Positions 1-9,311 are shown, counted from the first letter of the stretch. The stretch is 64,000 nt of DNA from Rikenellaceae bacterium (GCA_015059735.1 SUZX01000008.1:62001-126000), one strand, 5' to 3'. Translations and numbers: made by a program. The notes: generated from the letters alone by a model not told the origin.

Positions 1-393
1 TCAAGTGCTTATGGAGTCTTGTGCGAATTGGGGCTTGAAAAACATATCCCGATTGTCGGCTTGGCCAAGCGCATCGAGGAGATCTTCTTTCCCGAAGACC
101 CCATGCCCTACTACCTCAGTCGTACGGGAGAGCCTTTGAAGGTAGTTTGTCACATTCGCGATGAAGCGCACCGTTTCGGCATCACGTTCCATCGCCAAAA
201 ACGCAGTAAAGCTTTTATCAACAGCGAATTGGAGCTGATCGAGGGGATTGGCGAGAAAACCATTCGCACGCTATTGCAACACTTCCGCACCGTAGCGAAG
301 GTGCAAACTGCCCCCATCGAGGAGTTGACAGCCCTAATCGGAGTGGCAAAAGCCCGCAAAATAAAAGCCTTTTTCAACGAATCCCCCCAATAA
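1..393 (+). CDS. uvrC: UvrABC excinuclease subunit C, C-terminal part (5' end outside window)
   Basis: The reading frame is open from the first base and ends with TAA. The residues match the end of UvrC, the dual-incision nuclease of bacterial nucleotide excision repair. An SRTGEPLK stretch followed by an HRFGITFHRQKRSK segment is the end of the C-terminal RNase H-like nuclease domain. The last 60 or so residues (LIEGIGEKTIRTLLQHF, then a second GVAKARKI) form the helix-hairpin-helix pair that binds the unpaired DNA of the bubble. The UvrB-binding and GIY-YIG domains lie outside the window. The next gene starts 8 bases after the stop and may be cotranscribed. Confidence 0.93.
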   Translation, partial: SSAYGVLCELGLEKHIPIVGLAKRIEEIFFPEDPMPYYLSRTGEPLKVVCHIRDEAHRFGITFHRQKRSKAFINSELELIEGIGEKTIRTLLQHFRTVAKVQTAPIEELTALIGVAKARKIKAFFNESPQ

Positions 394-401
394 TCCACCC
401 T

Positions 402-1526
402 ATGCAACAACGATTTTTGTGCCTGATAATATGGATATGGGTGCTCTTTACATCCTTTCTCAATCCTGCGAATGCAACCGAAAAAATTTCAACCGCTCCA
501 CGCACCCAAGCATGGTATCGGGAGCAAGTACACGAATTGGCCGCCAAGCACAAAATCCCACTGATTCAGATAGCATACAAAACCCCCGATTGTTATATTC
601 AGTTCGAATCGGCACAATTTGACTTTGTTTCCGCAACAAAAGATTGTTCGACAATCTATTTGAGCTGCTCGATCAGCAAGGTGGTTTTCAGTTATATAAT
701 CCTAAGGCTCTACGATCTCGGAATCATCGACCTCGACAAGCCGCTGTGGGAGTATTCGGGCAGTGTCGAAGAGCGGTTTCGCAACGCCTACAACGACTCC
801 GAACGGAGTGAGCAGAATGTTCGGTGGGCGAAAATGATCACTGCTCGCATGATCTTGACCCACACCACCGGTTTACCCCGTTGGGCTTCGAATTGGGGAG
901 AGAAAAGCCCCTCAGAAACGGCCAAACTCAGATTTGCATGGACTCCCGATACGGGATTTCGCTACTCAAACGAGGCGATGTGGTATTTGCAACGGGTGGT
1001 GGAGAAGATCACCGGATTATCTCTCGAACAATTGGCACGCAAATACGTTCTCGATCCGTTGGGCATGGCCGACACCAGTTTCGAGTGGCGAGAGGCTTAT
1101 CGACAAACTGCCGCATCGAGTTATAACGCCAACTTGGAGTGTCTTGGTCAATCGGCGCAAATCGCAAGTTGCAGTGCCTATTCCATGCGCACCAACGTCA
1201 AGGATTTCGGCCGTTTCATCGAGGCGCTCATGGAGGGCAAACTCCTAAAACCCGAAACCCATCGGATGATGATTTCGCCATGCCGCCATACGGGCGGAGC
1301 TTGTCAATACTACGGGTTGGGAATCCAAGTCATGCCCAACATCGGGCTTGATTGCGGGCCGGTATGGGTACACAGCGGCTCGGCAAGAGGATTTCGCTGC
1401 CGCTTTTGGGTACTTCCCAAGCAGAAAACATGGTTTATCTACTTCACCAACAGCGCAAACGGGCGCAAAATTCACCCCGAATTAGTACGATTATTCCTGC
1501 CCGAATACAGCGGAACGGAATTTTAA
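402..1526 (+). CDS. Exported serine hydrolase, beta-lactamase / penicillin-binding-protein-like family
   Basis: The 374-residue protein starts with a hydrophobic signal peptide (about residues 4-25, ending NANA-T). Three catalytic motifs of the serine beta-lactamase-like fold are visible: SxxK as S90-I-S-K93, the YxN motif as Y188-S-N190, and an HxG motif as H324-S-G326 replacing the KTG triad. This set is typical of the broad 'Beta-lactamase' family (esterases, D-aminopeptidases and peptidoglycan-acting enzymes related to class C enzymes), not proof of antibiotic resistance. The substrate is unknown; periplasmic cell-wall or ester hydrolysis is an inference. It sits 8 bases behind uvrC, probably by read-through, and is followed by an independently promoted tRNA. 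Confidence 0.85.
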   Translation: MQQRFLCLIIWIWVLFTSFLNPANATEKISTAPRTQAWYREQVHELAAKHKIPLIQIAYKTPDCYIQFESAQFDFVSATKDCSTIYLSCSISKVVFSYIILRLYDLGIIDLDKPLWEYSGSVEERFRNAYNDSERSEQNVRWAKMITARMILTHTTGLPRWASNWGEKSPSETAKLRFAWTPDTGFRYSNEAMWYLQRVVEKITGLSLEQLARKYVLDPLGMADTSFEWREAYRQTAASSYNANLECLGQSAQIASCSAYSMRTNVKDFGRFIEALMEGKLLKPETHRMMISPCRHTGGACQYYGLGIQVMPNIGLDCGPVWVHSGSARGFRCRFWVLPKQKTWFIYFTNSANGRKIHPELVRLFLPEYSGTEF

Positions 1527-1546
1527 CGCATTTTTTTGCGATTTTT

Positions 1547-1577
1547 TTTGCGTTTAACTATTTTTTTTATACCTTTG
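1547..1577 (+). promoter_or_regulatory. Promoter of tRNA-Leu
   Basis: A Bacteroidetes-type promoter: -33 TTTG (1547-1550), 19 bases, -7 TACCTTTG (1570-1577, matching TAnnTTTG). It ends 22 bases before the mature tRNA 5' end. The preceding run of T and the TAA of the hydrolase lie just upstream. Confidence 0.85.
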
Positions 1578-1599
1578 CTGTCCCGATTCGAAAGGTAAT

Positions 1600-1683
1600 G
1601 CCCGGATGGCGGAATCGGTAGACGCGTTGGTCTCAAACACCAATGTCAGCAATGACGTGCCGGTTCGACCCCGGCTCCGGGTA
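1600..1683 (+). tRNA. tRNA-Leu (anticodon CAA)
   Basis: Acceptor GCCCGGA (1600-1606) pairs with TCCGGGT (1676-1682), followed by discriminator A. The anticodon stem TTGGT/ACCAA (1627-1631, 1639-1643) encloses loop CTCAAAC with anticodon CAA at 1634-1636, reading UUG. A long variable arm (about 1644-1657) marks it as a class II tRNA, consistent with leucine. The T loop GTTCGAC is present. The 3' CCA is not encoded. Confidence 0.96.
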
Positions 1684-1688
1684 CTGAA

Positions 1689-1717
1689 AGAGAAGTTCTT
1701 GCGAACTTCTCTTTTTT
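1689..1717 (+). terminator. Intrinsic terminator of tRNA-Leu
   Basis: Perfect 10-bp stem AGAGAAGTTC / GAACTTCTCT (1689-1698, 1703-1712) with loop TTGC and a run of T to 1717, five bases after the tRNA. Confidence 0.92.
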
Positions 1718-1798
1718 GTTGTATCTACAACACATACATCTCCGACCCTATCCCCTACCAAAAGTCGGTTTATTGAGGTTGGAACCAGCCTGCACCGC

Positions 1799-1830
1799 AA
1801 AAAAAAGAGGAGAGCCCGAAAGCTCTCCTC
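1799..1830 (-). terminator. Intrinsic terminator of the susCD operon
   Basis: On the reverse strand a perfect 9-bp stem GAGGAGAGC / GCTCTCCTC with a six-base loop is followed by eight T. It lies 23 bases after the stop of the last gene of the operon. Confidence 0.93.
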
Positions 1831-1853
1831 AAATATCAAAGTGTCAAATTGAA

Positions 1854-2696
1854 TTACTCCAAAGTGAAGGTATCATCCATCCAACCCATCAACTGACCCA
1901 AAGAAACATACGGTGCGTAATCAAACGTAAACGTTTTATCAGCATCCGAGTAATATGTCCATGTCGGATCTGGATCTAAGAAAAGTGATATCATACCATA
2001 ACTGGGATGTAAGAACCCGGTATCAACCCAAGCTCCACCATCTTCCATCGGAGCTACAAAAGTAATTGCAGAACCTCCATCCCAAATGAAAGACAAATGG
2101 TAACCAGCAACCGAGTAACTCTTTCCGGCATTGTGATAGAAGTCGGGCAGACGATAGCGATTCTGATCCTCTTCGGCACGCTCGATAACCTGTGTCCAGG
2201 TAACATCTCCACCGTAAAGGGTAGACAAACAAGGCGAGAAATAAGTTCCTTGACCCCATTTAACCCACGTATAGTCGCGTACAACCGTCAGTTTGCACTC
2301 GGCGGCATAGGGCAATTGTGTCGGAGTGGGGAACGAAACCGTTACCACGTTCTCCTCGCCCACCGTAAACTGCGAGCGATCGAACGAAACTTTTACGGTC
2401 GAGGTGAGCGATCCGTCAACGAAATCAACCGTGGCGGGAGCGGAGAACGCAAACTCTTGGTCGGGATTAGCCGCCGTGAGAATCACGGGCACCGAAACAT
2501 CGCCTTTGGCATTGGCACGCTGAACAGGAATCGTGTAGGCATCTTCGAGATCTCCGCTAACGGCATAGCTGTAAGCCGATTTTGCGAAGAACGCCTCATC
2601 ATTCCGTGCGGGATAGGTATTCATCTCCGTATCCTCCGAGCAAGCAGCTGCGAGGAACAATACGGAAAGCAGAAATAATGCTTTTATATTTTTCAT
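1854..2696 (-). CDS. Surface-exposed lipoprotein downstream of SusD (SusE-position protein)
   Basis: 280 residues from the ATG at 2696. This start is chosen because it begins a lipoprotein signal peptide (MKNIKALFLL...) with lipobox LAAAC at Cys19; an in-frame upstream start would add 11 hydrophilic residues. Cys is followed by SED, acidic residues common in exported Bacteroidetes lipoproteins. The body is beta-rich and looks like one or two Ig-like or Calx-beta-like domains (about 35-125) followed by a Trp/Tyr-rich domain (about 130-260). Position directly after susD suggests a glycan- or ligand-binding accessory lipoprotein. The exact family was not recognised. Confidence 0.75.
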   Translation of the reverse strand: MKNIKALFLLSVLFLAAACSEDTEMNTYPARNDEAFFAKSAYSYAVSGDLEDAYTIPVQRANAKGDVSVPVILTAANPDQEFAFSAPATVDFVDGSLTSTVKVSFDRSQFTVGEENVVTVSFPTPTQLPYAAECKLTVVRDYTWVKWGQGTYFSPCLSTLYGGDVTWTQVIERAEEDQNRYRLPDFYHNAGKSYSVAGYHLSFIWDGGSAITFVAPMEDGGAWVDTGFLHPSYGMISLFLDPDPTWTYYSDADKTFTFDYAPYVSLGQLMGWMDDTFTLE

Positions 2697-2732
2697 AGTG
2701 TTTTCAGTTTTGTTCTTTAATATTAGCAACTA

Positions 2733-4271
2733 CTAATTCTGGTCTTTCGACGGATCGAGTGCGGGGTTGGAGTCGAACTCTTTCTGCGGAATTTTGTAGA
2801 TAAACTCGGGATCGTTGGGAGCCATCGTATAGGCTTCCGGCTGCGACTCGGAACGGGTATAACCCAAGTTCAAACGGCGCAAATCGGCGGTACGGCCTGT
2901 ACCTTCGCACCACAACTCGATACGACGCTGCAAAAGGATCTCGTCGAGCAACGACTGCGGCTGCGCATAGGTATCGAAACCAACATTTGCCGAATCCTCC
3001 AAAGCGCTGATGTCACGCGGCTCGCTGTAACGCTCGGCATAGAGTTCTTCGAGCAATGCACGAGCACCGGCATAGTCGTTGGCGCGGCACTTGCACTCGG
3101 CCAAAGTGAGCAACATCTCCTCGGCACGCATACAAATCTCATCGGCAACACGTGTTGTAGAGTTTGCATAAGTAAATTTGGTCTGCCAATAGATATTATC
3201 ACTTTTGAAACCGGAATCATCAGGGCACAAATCTGTATCTTTCGGAAGAGATGCCCAAGCTCGACGCAAGTCGCTGTCGGTCATACCCTGCTCATAGATC
3301 CACTCATCCCAACATTGGGGAGCCTTATCGCCATAGAATCCATTAACCGCCATGTGACCTACAAAGGCATATCCGGATACTTGATCAACCGTTTGCTCCA
3401 AAGCCCACATTGCATCGGGAACAGAACGGTTGTTGAAACCCGACAACTCCGAGAGCGTAGCGACACGTTTCAAACCGCCCTTCTTCAATGCCTCCTCAGC
3501 GCAGATGCCGGCCTGTACGTAGTTTTGCTGTGCCAGCGATGCACGAGCCCACAAACCGTAAGCGACATAGAGGTCGATATGCGAGCAGTGGCTCTGCGGC
3601 TGGTTGCCGGATTTGAAGTAGTTGATAGCGGTTTCGAAGTCGCCATTGATCTGCGTAAAGAGTCCCTCAATCGTACCGCGACCTACACCCTCGGTCTCTT
3701 TGGTTGTACCTTTGGTATAGATGGGTACACCCGGTTTGTCTTTATTTACCGAGTAGTTACCTTGACAATAGCACTCATAGAGACAGTAGTAGGAGTAAGC
3801 ACGGATGGCATAAGCCTGTGCAAGTACATTCTGACCTACGGCATCGGCTTTGAGGCTCTCCTCGTTATCGATCACATAGTTGGCCTGCGAAATAAAGGTA
3901 TAGAACATGTTCCAAGTAAAAGCTTGACGGCTGGCAGTAGAAGTCCAGTCGGAAGCAATATTGAACGAATAGTCAAAGTAGTACCAACCGTTACCTGAGT
4001 TTGACATATAGTGATCCTCACCCATCAACGAACGGGTCAAGGTAAAGCTGGCCAATCCACTATGCTCATCATCCCAAGCACCCTGCCACGAGGTTTGATA
4101 CATCAATCGGTAGATACCATCGATAGCCGATTGTGCCTTGTTGGAGTCACCGAAGATCTCGCCACCACCCAACTGACCGGCAGGAGCTGTTTCGAGCGCC
4201 CCCTTTGCACACGATACGGAGAGGAGGGCCACACAGCACGTTGCAAGAATTATATTAAGTATCTTTCTCAT
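2733..4271 (-). CDS. SusD/RagB family outer-membrane lipoprotein
   Basis: 512 residues with signal peptide and lipobox SVSC (Cys21). The family is an alpha-helical (TPR-like) lid that binds glycan or peptide on the cell surface and closes over its SusC partner. Typical features are the early GGEIFGDSNKAQSAIDGIYRLM segment, several Trp/Tyr-rich helices, and the C-terminal LLDEILLQRRIELWCEG motif followed by a DLRRLNLG segment. It lies 22 bases behind susC and 36 before the accessory lipoprotein, so the three form one operon. The ligand cannot be read from sequence. Confidence 0.95.
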   Translation of the reverse strand: MRKILNIILATCCVALLSVSCAKGALETAPAGQLGGGEIFGDSNKAQSAIDGIYRLMYQTSWQGAWDDEHSGLASFTLTRSLMGEDHYMSNSGNGWYYFDYSFNIASDWTSTASRQAFTWNMFYTFISQANYVIDNEESLKADAVGQNVLAQAYAIRAYSYYCLYECYCQGNYSVNKDKPGVPIYTKGTTKETEGVGRGTIEGLFTQINGDFETAINYFKSGNQPQSHCSHIDLYVAYGLWARASLAQQNYVQAGICAEEALKKGGLKRVATLSELSGFNNRSVPDAMWALEQTVDQVSGYAFVGHMAVNGFYGDKAPQCWDEWIYEQGMTDSDLRRAWASLPKDTDLCPDDSGFKSDNIYWQTKFTYANSTTRVADEICMRAEEMLLTLAECKCRANDYAGARALLEELYAERYSEPRDISALEDSANVGFDTYAQPQSLLDEILLQRRIELWCEGTGRTADLRRLNLGYTRSESQPEAYTMAPNDPEFIYKIPQKEFDSNPALDPSKDQN

Positions 4272-4293
4272 AATTATTTCGAATTAAATGCGA

Positions 4294-7200
4294 TTAGAAT
4301 TTAAGATCGAGGTTGAACGATACGGTTCTCGTCGGGGTATAGGCATACGTTGTACCACCTGTAAACGAATACTGCGGATCCATACCCTTCAAGTGGGTAA
4401 ATACCCAAAGGTTATCCACCGAAGCGGAGATACGAGCCGACTTGAAACCGATCTTCGAAGTCCATGCTTTCGGGAAGGTATAGCCCAATGTGATGTTCTT
4501 GATGGCAAAATAAGAGGCATCCACCAACTTATCATCGGTTACTACTTGTACGTCTCCGATAGTATATTTCGGAACATCGGTAATATCACCCGGTTTGCGC
4601 CATGCGCGCAGAATATCTTTATGCTTGGCCTGCGCCACATAGTAGCAATCCATAAGGCCATGATATACGTCGTCGTAGTTTTTACCACCGATCGAGTAGT
4701 TGGTCGAGATCGAGAAGTCGATGTTCTTCCAACGCAACGCAGTCGAGATCGAACCATAGAGGTCGGGAATACGGCTACCGCAGATAACGCGATTAGCCTG
4801 CGCCTTAGATGTATCATAAGTGGTATAATCGTTGCCGTTGGCATCGGTAGCCCAATACATCTTCTGACCGGTCATCGGATCAACACCGGCCGAGCGAGCC
4901 ACATACCATGAGTAGAGCGTTTCGCCTACTCGGATAATTTGCGATCCCGAGATGATATCTTTACCCGAATCGGTCAGTTTGAGCACCTCGTTATTTACAG
5001 TCGAGCCCATCCATGTTACGCTCCATTGGAAGTCTTTCTTGTCGAAGATACGACCCGTAACGGCAAACTCGATACCTTGGTTCAGCATCTCACCCGAGTT
5101 GCGGTAGTAACCATCAAATCCCGACGAATAGGGCAACGGATAACTCAACAACATATCGGTTGTTTTGCGGCGGTAGTACTCGAAACTCAAATCAATGCGG
5201 TTGAGGAAACGTGCTTCAAGACCGACATTGAGGTTGTGGTTCGACTCCCAAGTAAGGTCTTTATTAGCCACAGAATTAATTACAGCACCCGGTTGGGTAG
5301 CATTCGGATAGGAGGTGTCGTACAATGCCTGATAAGCGTAGAAAGAACCTACGTCGTTGTTACCCTGTACACCATACGAAGCCTTCAAAGTCAAGTTGTT
5401 GATCCACTTGATGTCTTTCATAAAGTTCTCCTGCGACATACGCCACGAAGCACCTACCGACCAGAAGTGACCCCAACGGGTATCGGTAGCGAAACGCGAC
5501 GAACCATCGGTACGCCAGCTTCCCGAGATATAGTACTTATCAGCATAATTATAACCTACACGCGAAAGTACCGACTCAATACGATCCTTATCGGCCGAGC
5601 TACCTGTACCAACGATTACGGCAGCAGCATCGAGTTCATAGATACCGGCACCCGGCAGACCCGACTTAGCTCCATAAAGATTGCTCGAAGAATAATCGTA
5701 GTACTCATGACCCACCAATACATCGATGTTGTGTTCACCGAAACTGCGGTTATAAGAGAGCAACTGGTTGAAGGTATAACTCAACGAAGATGGATTCTCT
5801 TTAACAATCTCACCACCTATATCCACTGCATTACCATTGAACGGGTTGTAATAGGTCATCTGATTGGCATTGTAGTAGTCAGTACCGAAGTTTACTTGGA
5901 ATTTCAAGCCCTCGGTCCAGTGACCGGCTACACCCATCAAATCGATATGGGCACGCGCCGAAAGCGAATTGGTAATCGACTCATATTTATCATCATAAAG
6001 CGTAGCAACACTGTTGAAGCCACCCTGCTGACCCGAAGGACGCGAAACACCGTAGTCGAACATCGGCTTGCCGTTCTCATCGTACATCACATGACCCACT
6101 TTGCAGGTGTTTACATCGCGCATATAGATCGGATAGATCGGAGCCATCAACTGTGCCGAATAGAAAACGTTCGAAGAGGCAGAAGAATTTGTATTCGACG
6201 AGTTCGAGGTGCTGCGAGCAAAGTTGGCGCTCATACCGGCAGCAAACCACGGTTTGGCTTGCGTTTCGATGCTCATGCGACCCGTATAACGCTCGAAATT
6301 GGTGGTTTCCAATACACCATCCTCGTTCAGATAACCCAACGAGAACATATACTGCGTTTTGTCGTTACCACCCGAAACGTTGGCACCGTACTCCTGACGG
6401 AAAGCAGCGTTGTTGGTAACGGCATCGAGCCAATCCTCGTTCCAACGCAACTTGGCATCGGGACGCACTTTACCATCGGCAGTAAAGAGTTGGGCAACCG
6501 GCGTGGTATAGGGGTTATACATCTCGTTGTTACCGAAGATACGCTGTGCGCCATTAACCATTTGGTTAACAGCATCGTTACCAAACTTATTATAGAAAGC
6601 CGAGTACATGATCTCCAAGAAATCTTTGGGACCAACGGTTTCGTAACGCGGAATAGCGCGCGACGAGATACCCATGTTGACTTTCAACTCAACGTTGGTC
6701 TCGTTGCGGTTACCTTTCTTGGTAGTGATTACCACAACACCGTTGGCACCACGCGCTCCGTAAAGTGCCGAAGCCGAAGCATCTTTCAAGATACTGATGC
6801 TGGCGATGTCGTCGGGATTGATGGCCGAAATAGCACCGTCATAGGGCACACCGTCAACCACATAGAGCGGAGTGGACGAAGCGTTGATCGAACCGAAACC
6901 ACGAATGATAATGGATGAACCCGAACCGGGCTGACCGCTACCCGAAGTAGCCTGCACACCGGGAGCCAAACCGTCGAGCGCTTTGGTAACGTTGGCCACC
7001 TTACGAGTTTTCAGGTCATCGTTTTTAACAACAGCCACCGAGCCGGTAAACGACTCTTTCTTTGCCGTACCGTAGGCAACGACGATAACCTCGTCAACAG
7101 CCTGCGAGCCTTCGGTCAAAGTAACATCGACCTGCGTTTTGCCGCCAATGTTCACCTTTTGCGACTGATAGCCGATGAACGACACCGCCAACACACCATT

Positions 7201-7395
7201 GGCAGGAGCCTTAACCGAGAATTTACCAGCAGCATTGGTCACTGTACCTGCTGTGGTACCCTCTACAACTACCGTAGCACCTGCAATAGGTTTGCCAGCT
7301 CCGTCCGTGACCGTACCGGTGACTTGTCGGTTTTGAGCAAATGCCAAAACGCCAACACTCAAAACGGCCATGAAAAGTAGTACAAATTTTCTCAT
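4294..7395 (-). CDS. SusC/RagA family TonB-linked outer-membrane transporter
   Basis: 1033 residues. A signal peptide (about 1-20, ending AFA-Q) is followed by a carboxypeptidase-regulatory-like beta-sandwich (about 24-100), a short VDEVIVVAYG TonB-box-type stretch near residue 105, a plug domain (about 115-235, with SIIIRGFGSI and LYVVDGVPYDG motifs) and a 22-strand barrel ending in the expected aromatic residue (LDLKF). SusC proteins import oligosaccharides or peptides captured by SusD using TonB energy. No glycoside hydrolase, sulfatase or sigma/anti-sigma pair is adjacent, so the substrate is unknown. Confidence 0.96.
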   Translation of the reverse strand: MRKFVLLFMAVLSVGVLAFAQNRQVTGTVTDGAGKPIAGATVVVEGTTAGTVTNAAGKFSVKAPANGVLAVSFIGYQSQKVNIGGKTQVDVTLTEGSQAVDEVIVVAYGTAKKESFTGSVAVVKNDDLKTRKVANVTKALDGLAPGVQATSGSGQPGSGSSIIIRGFGSINASSTPLYVVDGVPYDGAISAINPDDIASISILKDASASALYGARGANGVVVITTKKGNRNETNVELKVNMGISSRAIPRYETVGPKDFLEIMYSAFYNKFGNDAVNQMVNGAQRIFGNNEMYNPYTTPVAQLFTADGKVRPDAKLRWNEDWLDAVTNNAAFRQEYGANVSGGNDKTQYMFSLGYLNEDGVLETTNFERYTGRMSIETQAKPWFAAGMSANFARSTSNSSNTNSSASSNVFYSAQLMAPIYPIYMRDVNTCKVGHVMYDENGKPMFDYGVSRPSGQQGGFNSVATLYDDKYESITNSLSARAHIDLMGVAGHWTEGLKFQVNFGTDYYNANQMTYYNPFNGNAVDIGGEIVKENPSSLSYTFNQLLSYNRSFGEHNIDVLVGHEYYDYSSSNLYGAKSGLPGAGIYELDAAAVIVGTGSSADKDRIESVLSRVGYNYADKYYISGSWRTDGSSRFATDTRWGHFWSVGASWRMSQENFMKDIKWINNLTLKASYGVQGNNDVGSFYAYQALYDTSYPNATQPGAVINSVANKDLTWESNHNLNVGLEARFLNRIDLSFEYYRRKTTDMLLSYPLPYSSGFDGYYRNSGEMLNQGIEFAVTGRIFDKKDFQWSVTWMGSTVNNEVLKLTDSGKDIISGSQIIRVGETLYSWYVARSAGVDPMTGQKMYWATDANGNDYTTYDTSKAQANRVICGSRIPDLYGSISTALRWKNIDFSISTNYSIGGKNYDDVYHGLMDCYYVAQAKHKDILRAWRKPGDITDVPKYTIGDVQVVTDDKLVDASYFAIKNITLGYTFPKAWTSKIGFKSARISASVDNLWVFTHLKGMDPQYSFTGGTTYAYTPTRTVSFNLDLKF

Positions 7396-7424
7396 AAACC
7401 TAAATTTGAATTAATAAAAAATCG

Positions 7425-7445
7425 GTATCTCTCCGAAAGAGATAC
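7425..7445 (-). other. Hairpin in the susC 5' leader
   Basis: A perfect 8-bp stem GTATCTCT / AGAGATAC (7425-7432 and 7438-7445) with a five-base loop lies between the promoter and the susC start. It could stabilise the 5' end of the transcript or affect initiation; no function is established. Confidence 0.5.
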
Positions 7446-7459
7446 GCTAAATAACGCGA

Positions 7460-7490
7460 CAAATATAAGTATTAAATATCAAACTGCAAA
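7460..7490 (-). promoter_or_regulatory. Promoter of the susCD operon
   Basis: On the reverse strand: -33 TTTG (7487-7490), exactly 19 bases, -7 TATATTTG (7460-7467). It gives a leader of roughly 60 bases that contains the hairpin at 7425-7445. Confidence 0.85.
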
Positions 7491-7542
7491 TTTTGTTCGG
7501 CAAAATTTACGCTCCACATCGACTTATTATCGCGGTTAAGAC

Positions 7543-7715
7543 CGTTTTCAAGCGGTTTTCAAGCGGTTTTCGAGGTGTTTCTTGGGATTTTTCGGGGAGT
7601 TCCTCGGGAGATTTAGAGAGTTCGAAGGAATTGGAAGATATTGGGGTAATTTTCGAGGGACTTCGGGGAGAATTTGGAGATTTTTGGGACGTTTTTGGGG
7701 AAAAACGGGATATTA
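7543..7715. repeat. Degenerate G- and T-rich repeat region
   Basis: The upper strand starts with two copies of GTTTTCAAGCG and one GTTTTCGAGGT, then decays into a run of short blocks of type TTTTCGGGG / TTTTGGGG with very little C. At least eight G-runs of three or four occur. The strand asymmetry is strong compared with the coding regions on either side. A 94-codon open frame (7493-7777, +) crosses it, but its Phe/Gly/Glu-rich product resembles nothing known and is best read as a consequence of the repeat composition. It may be a degraded tandem array, a G-quadruplex-forming spacer or an untranslated RNA. Confidence 0.5.
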
Positions 7716-7810
7716 GCGAACAAGAGAATCAACAATTTGTCGAAAATGAAAATCTCTTTCGGAGAGAGGTCGCCTGATCGATCGGATATTACGCTGTCGT
7801 ACAACGAATT

Positions 7811-7845
7811 AAGGCCACTGACAGTTTTTTACTGTTAGCGGCCTT
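7811..7845 (-). terminator. Inverted repeat downstream of ahcY (possible terminator)
   Basis: Arms of 15 bases (7811-7825 and 7831-7845) pair with one wobble and one mismatch around a five-base loop inside a T6 (upper strand) run. It lies about 30 bases after the ahcY stop. No T tract follows on the reverse strand, so it could be a non-canonical terminator or an mRNA 3'-end stabiliser. Confidence 0.4.
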
Positions 7846-7875
7846 GCAATGCGGTCGGACTCGATTTTCCGACTT

Positions 7876-9285
7876 TTAATAGCGATAATGTTCGGCTTTG
7901 TAAGGGCCTTCGACCTTCACACCAATATAATCGGCCTGTTTTTGCGTTAAGCGCGTGAGTTCAACACCCAAACTTGCAAGGTGCAAGCGAGCAACCTCTT
8001 CGTCGAGATGCTTGGGCAAACGGTAAACACCAACCTCCAACTGCTCCTGCCACAACTCCAATTGCGCAAGGCACTGATTGGTAAAGGAGTTGGACATCAC
8101 AAACGAAGGGTGTCCCGTAGCACAGCCGAGGTTTACCAAACGACCCTCGGCCAAAAGGAAGATCGAATGACCATCGGCAAAGGTATATTTATCGACCTGT
8201 GGTTTGATGACGGTTTTAACAGCTCCCGACTGCTCCAAGCGTGCCACCTGAATTTCGTTATCAAAATGGCCGATGTTGCAGACGATAGCCTGATCGCGCA
8301 TCTGTTGCATGTGTTCCAACGTGATGATATCGCAGTTGCCGGTGCAGGTAACATAGATATTACCCTCGGCAAGGGCACTCTCGATGGTCTTCACCTCGAA
8401 GCCCTCCATAGCAGCCTGCAATGCACAGATCGGGTCAATCTCGGTTACGATGACACGGGCACCATAAGAGCGCATTGAGCGGGCGCACCCTTTGCCTACA
8501 TCTCCATAACCACAAACCACAACCACCTTACCTGCAATCATCACATCGGTAGCACGCTTAATACCGTCGGCAAGCGACTCGCGACAACCATAAAGGTTAT
8601 CGAATTTCGATTTCGTACAAGAATCGTTGACATTGATGGCTGGCACAAGCAGTTCTCCGGCCTCTTGCATTTGGTAAAGGCGGTGTACTCCGGTAGTGGT
8701 CTCTTCGCTGACACCTTTCCAATCAGCCACCGTACGGTGCCATTTTTCGGGATCTTCGGCAAGAATCTTATGCAGGGTATCGAGGATCACCTCCTCTTCA
8801 TAAGAGGAAGGCTCGTAATCGAGTGTAGAAGCATCGTTTTCAGCCTTGAAACCTTTATGGATCAGCAAAGTGGCATCTCCTCCATCATCGACGATCAGTT
8901 GCGGTCCCTTTCCATCGGGGAACGACATGGCCATTGCCGTACACCACCAATATTCGGGGAGCGTTTCACCTTTCCATGCAAAGACCGGTACGCCGGCAGC
9001 AGCAATGGCGGCAGCGGCATGATCTTGTGTCGAGAAGATATTGCATGAGCACCAACGGACATCGGCCCCCAACTCGACAAGGGTTTCAATCAACACGGCC
9101 GTTTGAATGGTCATGTGGAGTGATCCCATAATACGCACTCCTTTAAGCGGTTTCTTCGGGCCATATTCACGGCGGACAGCCATCAGTCCCGGCATTTCAT
9201 GTTCGGAGACCTCAATCTCCTTGCGTCCCCATTCGGCCAGCGACATGTCGGCGACCTTATAAGGCATCGTTACATCCAAAAACAT
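7876..9285 (-). CDS. ahcY: Adenosylhomocysteinase
   Basis: 469 residues, the usual length for the bacterial enzyme with its insertion. It reversibly hydrolyses S-adenosylhomocysteine to adenosine and homocysteine, removing the product inhibitor of methyltransferases. Visible signatures are the substrate-domain segments [14 protein letters not shown] and [16 protein letters not shown], the [21 protein letters not shown] block, the NAD-binding [13 protein letters not shown] loop, and the C-terminal end with conserved KAEHYRY. It lies 26 bases behind the riboflavin kinase gene and is probably cotranscribed with it. Confidence 0.97.
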   Translation of the reverse strand: MFLDVTMPYKVADMSLAEWGRKEIEVSEHEMPGLMAVRREYGPKKPLKGVRIMGSLHMTIQTAVLIETLVELGADVRWCSCNIFSTQDHAAAAIAAAGVPVFAWKGETLPEYWWCTAMAMSFPDGKGPQLIVDDGGDATLLIHKGFKAENDASTLDYEPSSYEEEVILDTLHKILAEDPEKWHRTVADWKGVSEETTTGVHRLYQMQEAGELLVPAINVNDSCTKSKFDNLYGCRESLADGIKRATDVMIAGKVVVVCGYGDVGKGCARSMRSYGARVIVTEIDPICALQAAMEGFEVKTIESALAEGNIYVTCTGNCDIITLEHMQQMRDQAIVCNIGHFDNEIQVARLEQSGAVKTVIKPQVDKYTFADGHSIFLLAEGRLVNLGCATGHPSFVMSNSFTNQCLAQLELWQEQLEVGVYRLPKHLDEEVARLHLASLGVELTRLTQKQADYIGVKVEGPYKAEHYRY

Positions 9286-9311
9286 AATTCAGGTTAATTT
9301 ATAAATATCTA

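Noticed and set aside
402..1526. Beta-lactamase resistance gene
   Set aside because: The motifs show only the general serine hydrolase fold; an HSG triad in place of KTG points to an esterase or peptidase, and the setting is chromosomal core.
4939..6918. 659-codon open frame on the plus strand opposite susC
   Set aside because: It lies wholly within susC, its product has no recognisable domain and is His/Thr/Ile/Arg-rich as expected of an antisense shadow.
7493..7777. 94-codon open frame between susC and ahcY
   Set aside because: It follows the degenerate G-rich repeat; its product is low-complexity and matches no family that I recognise. Kept as a repeat feature, not as a gene.
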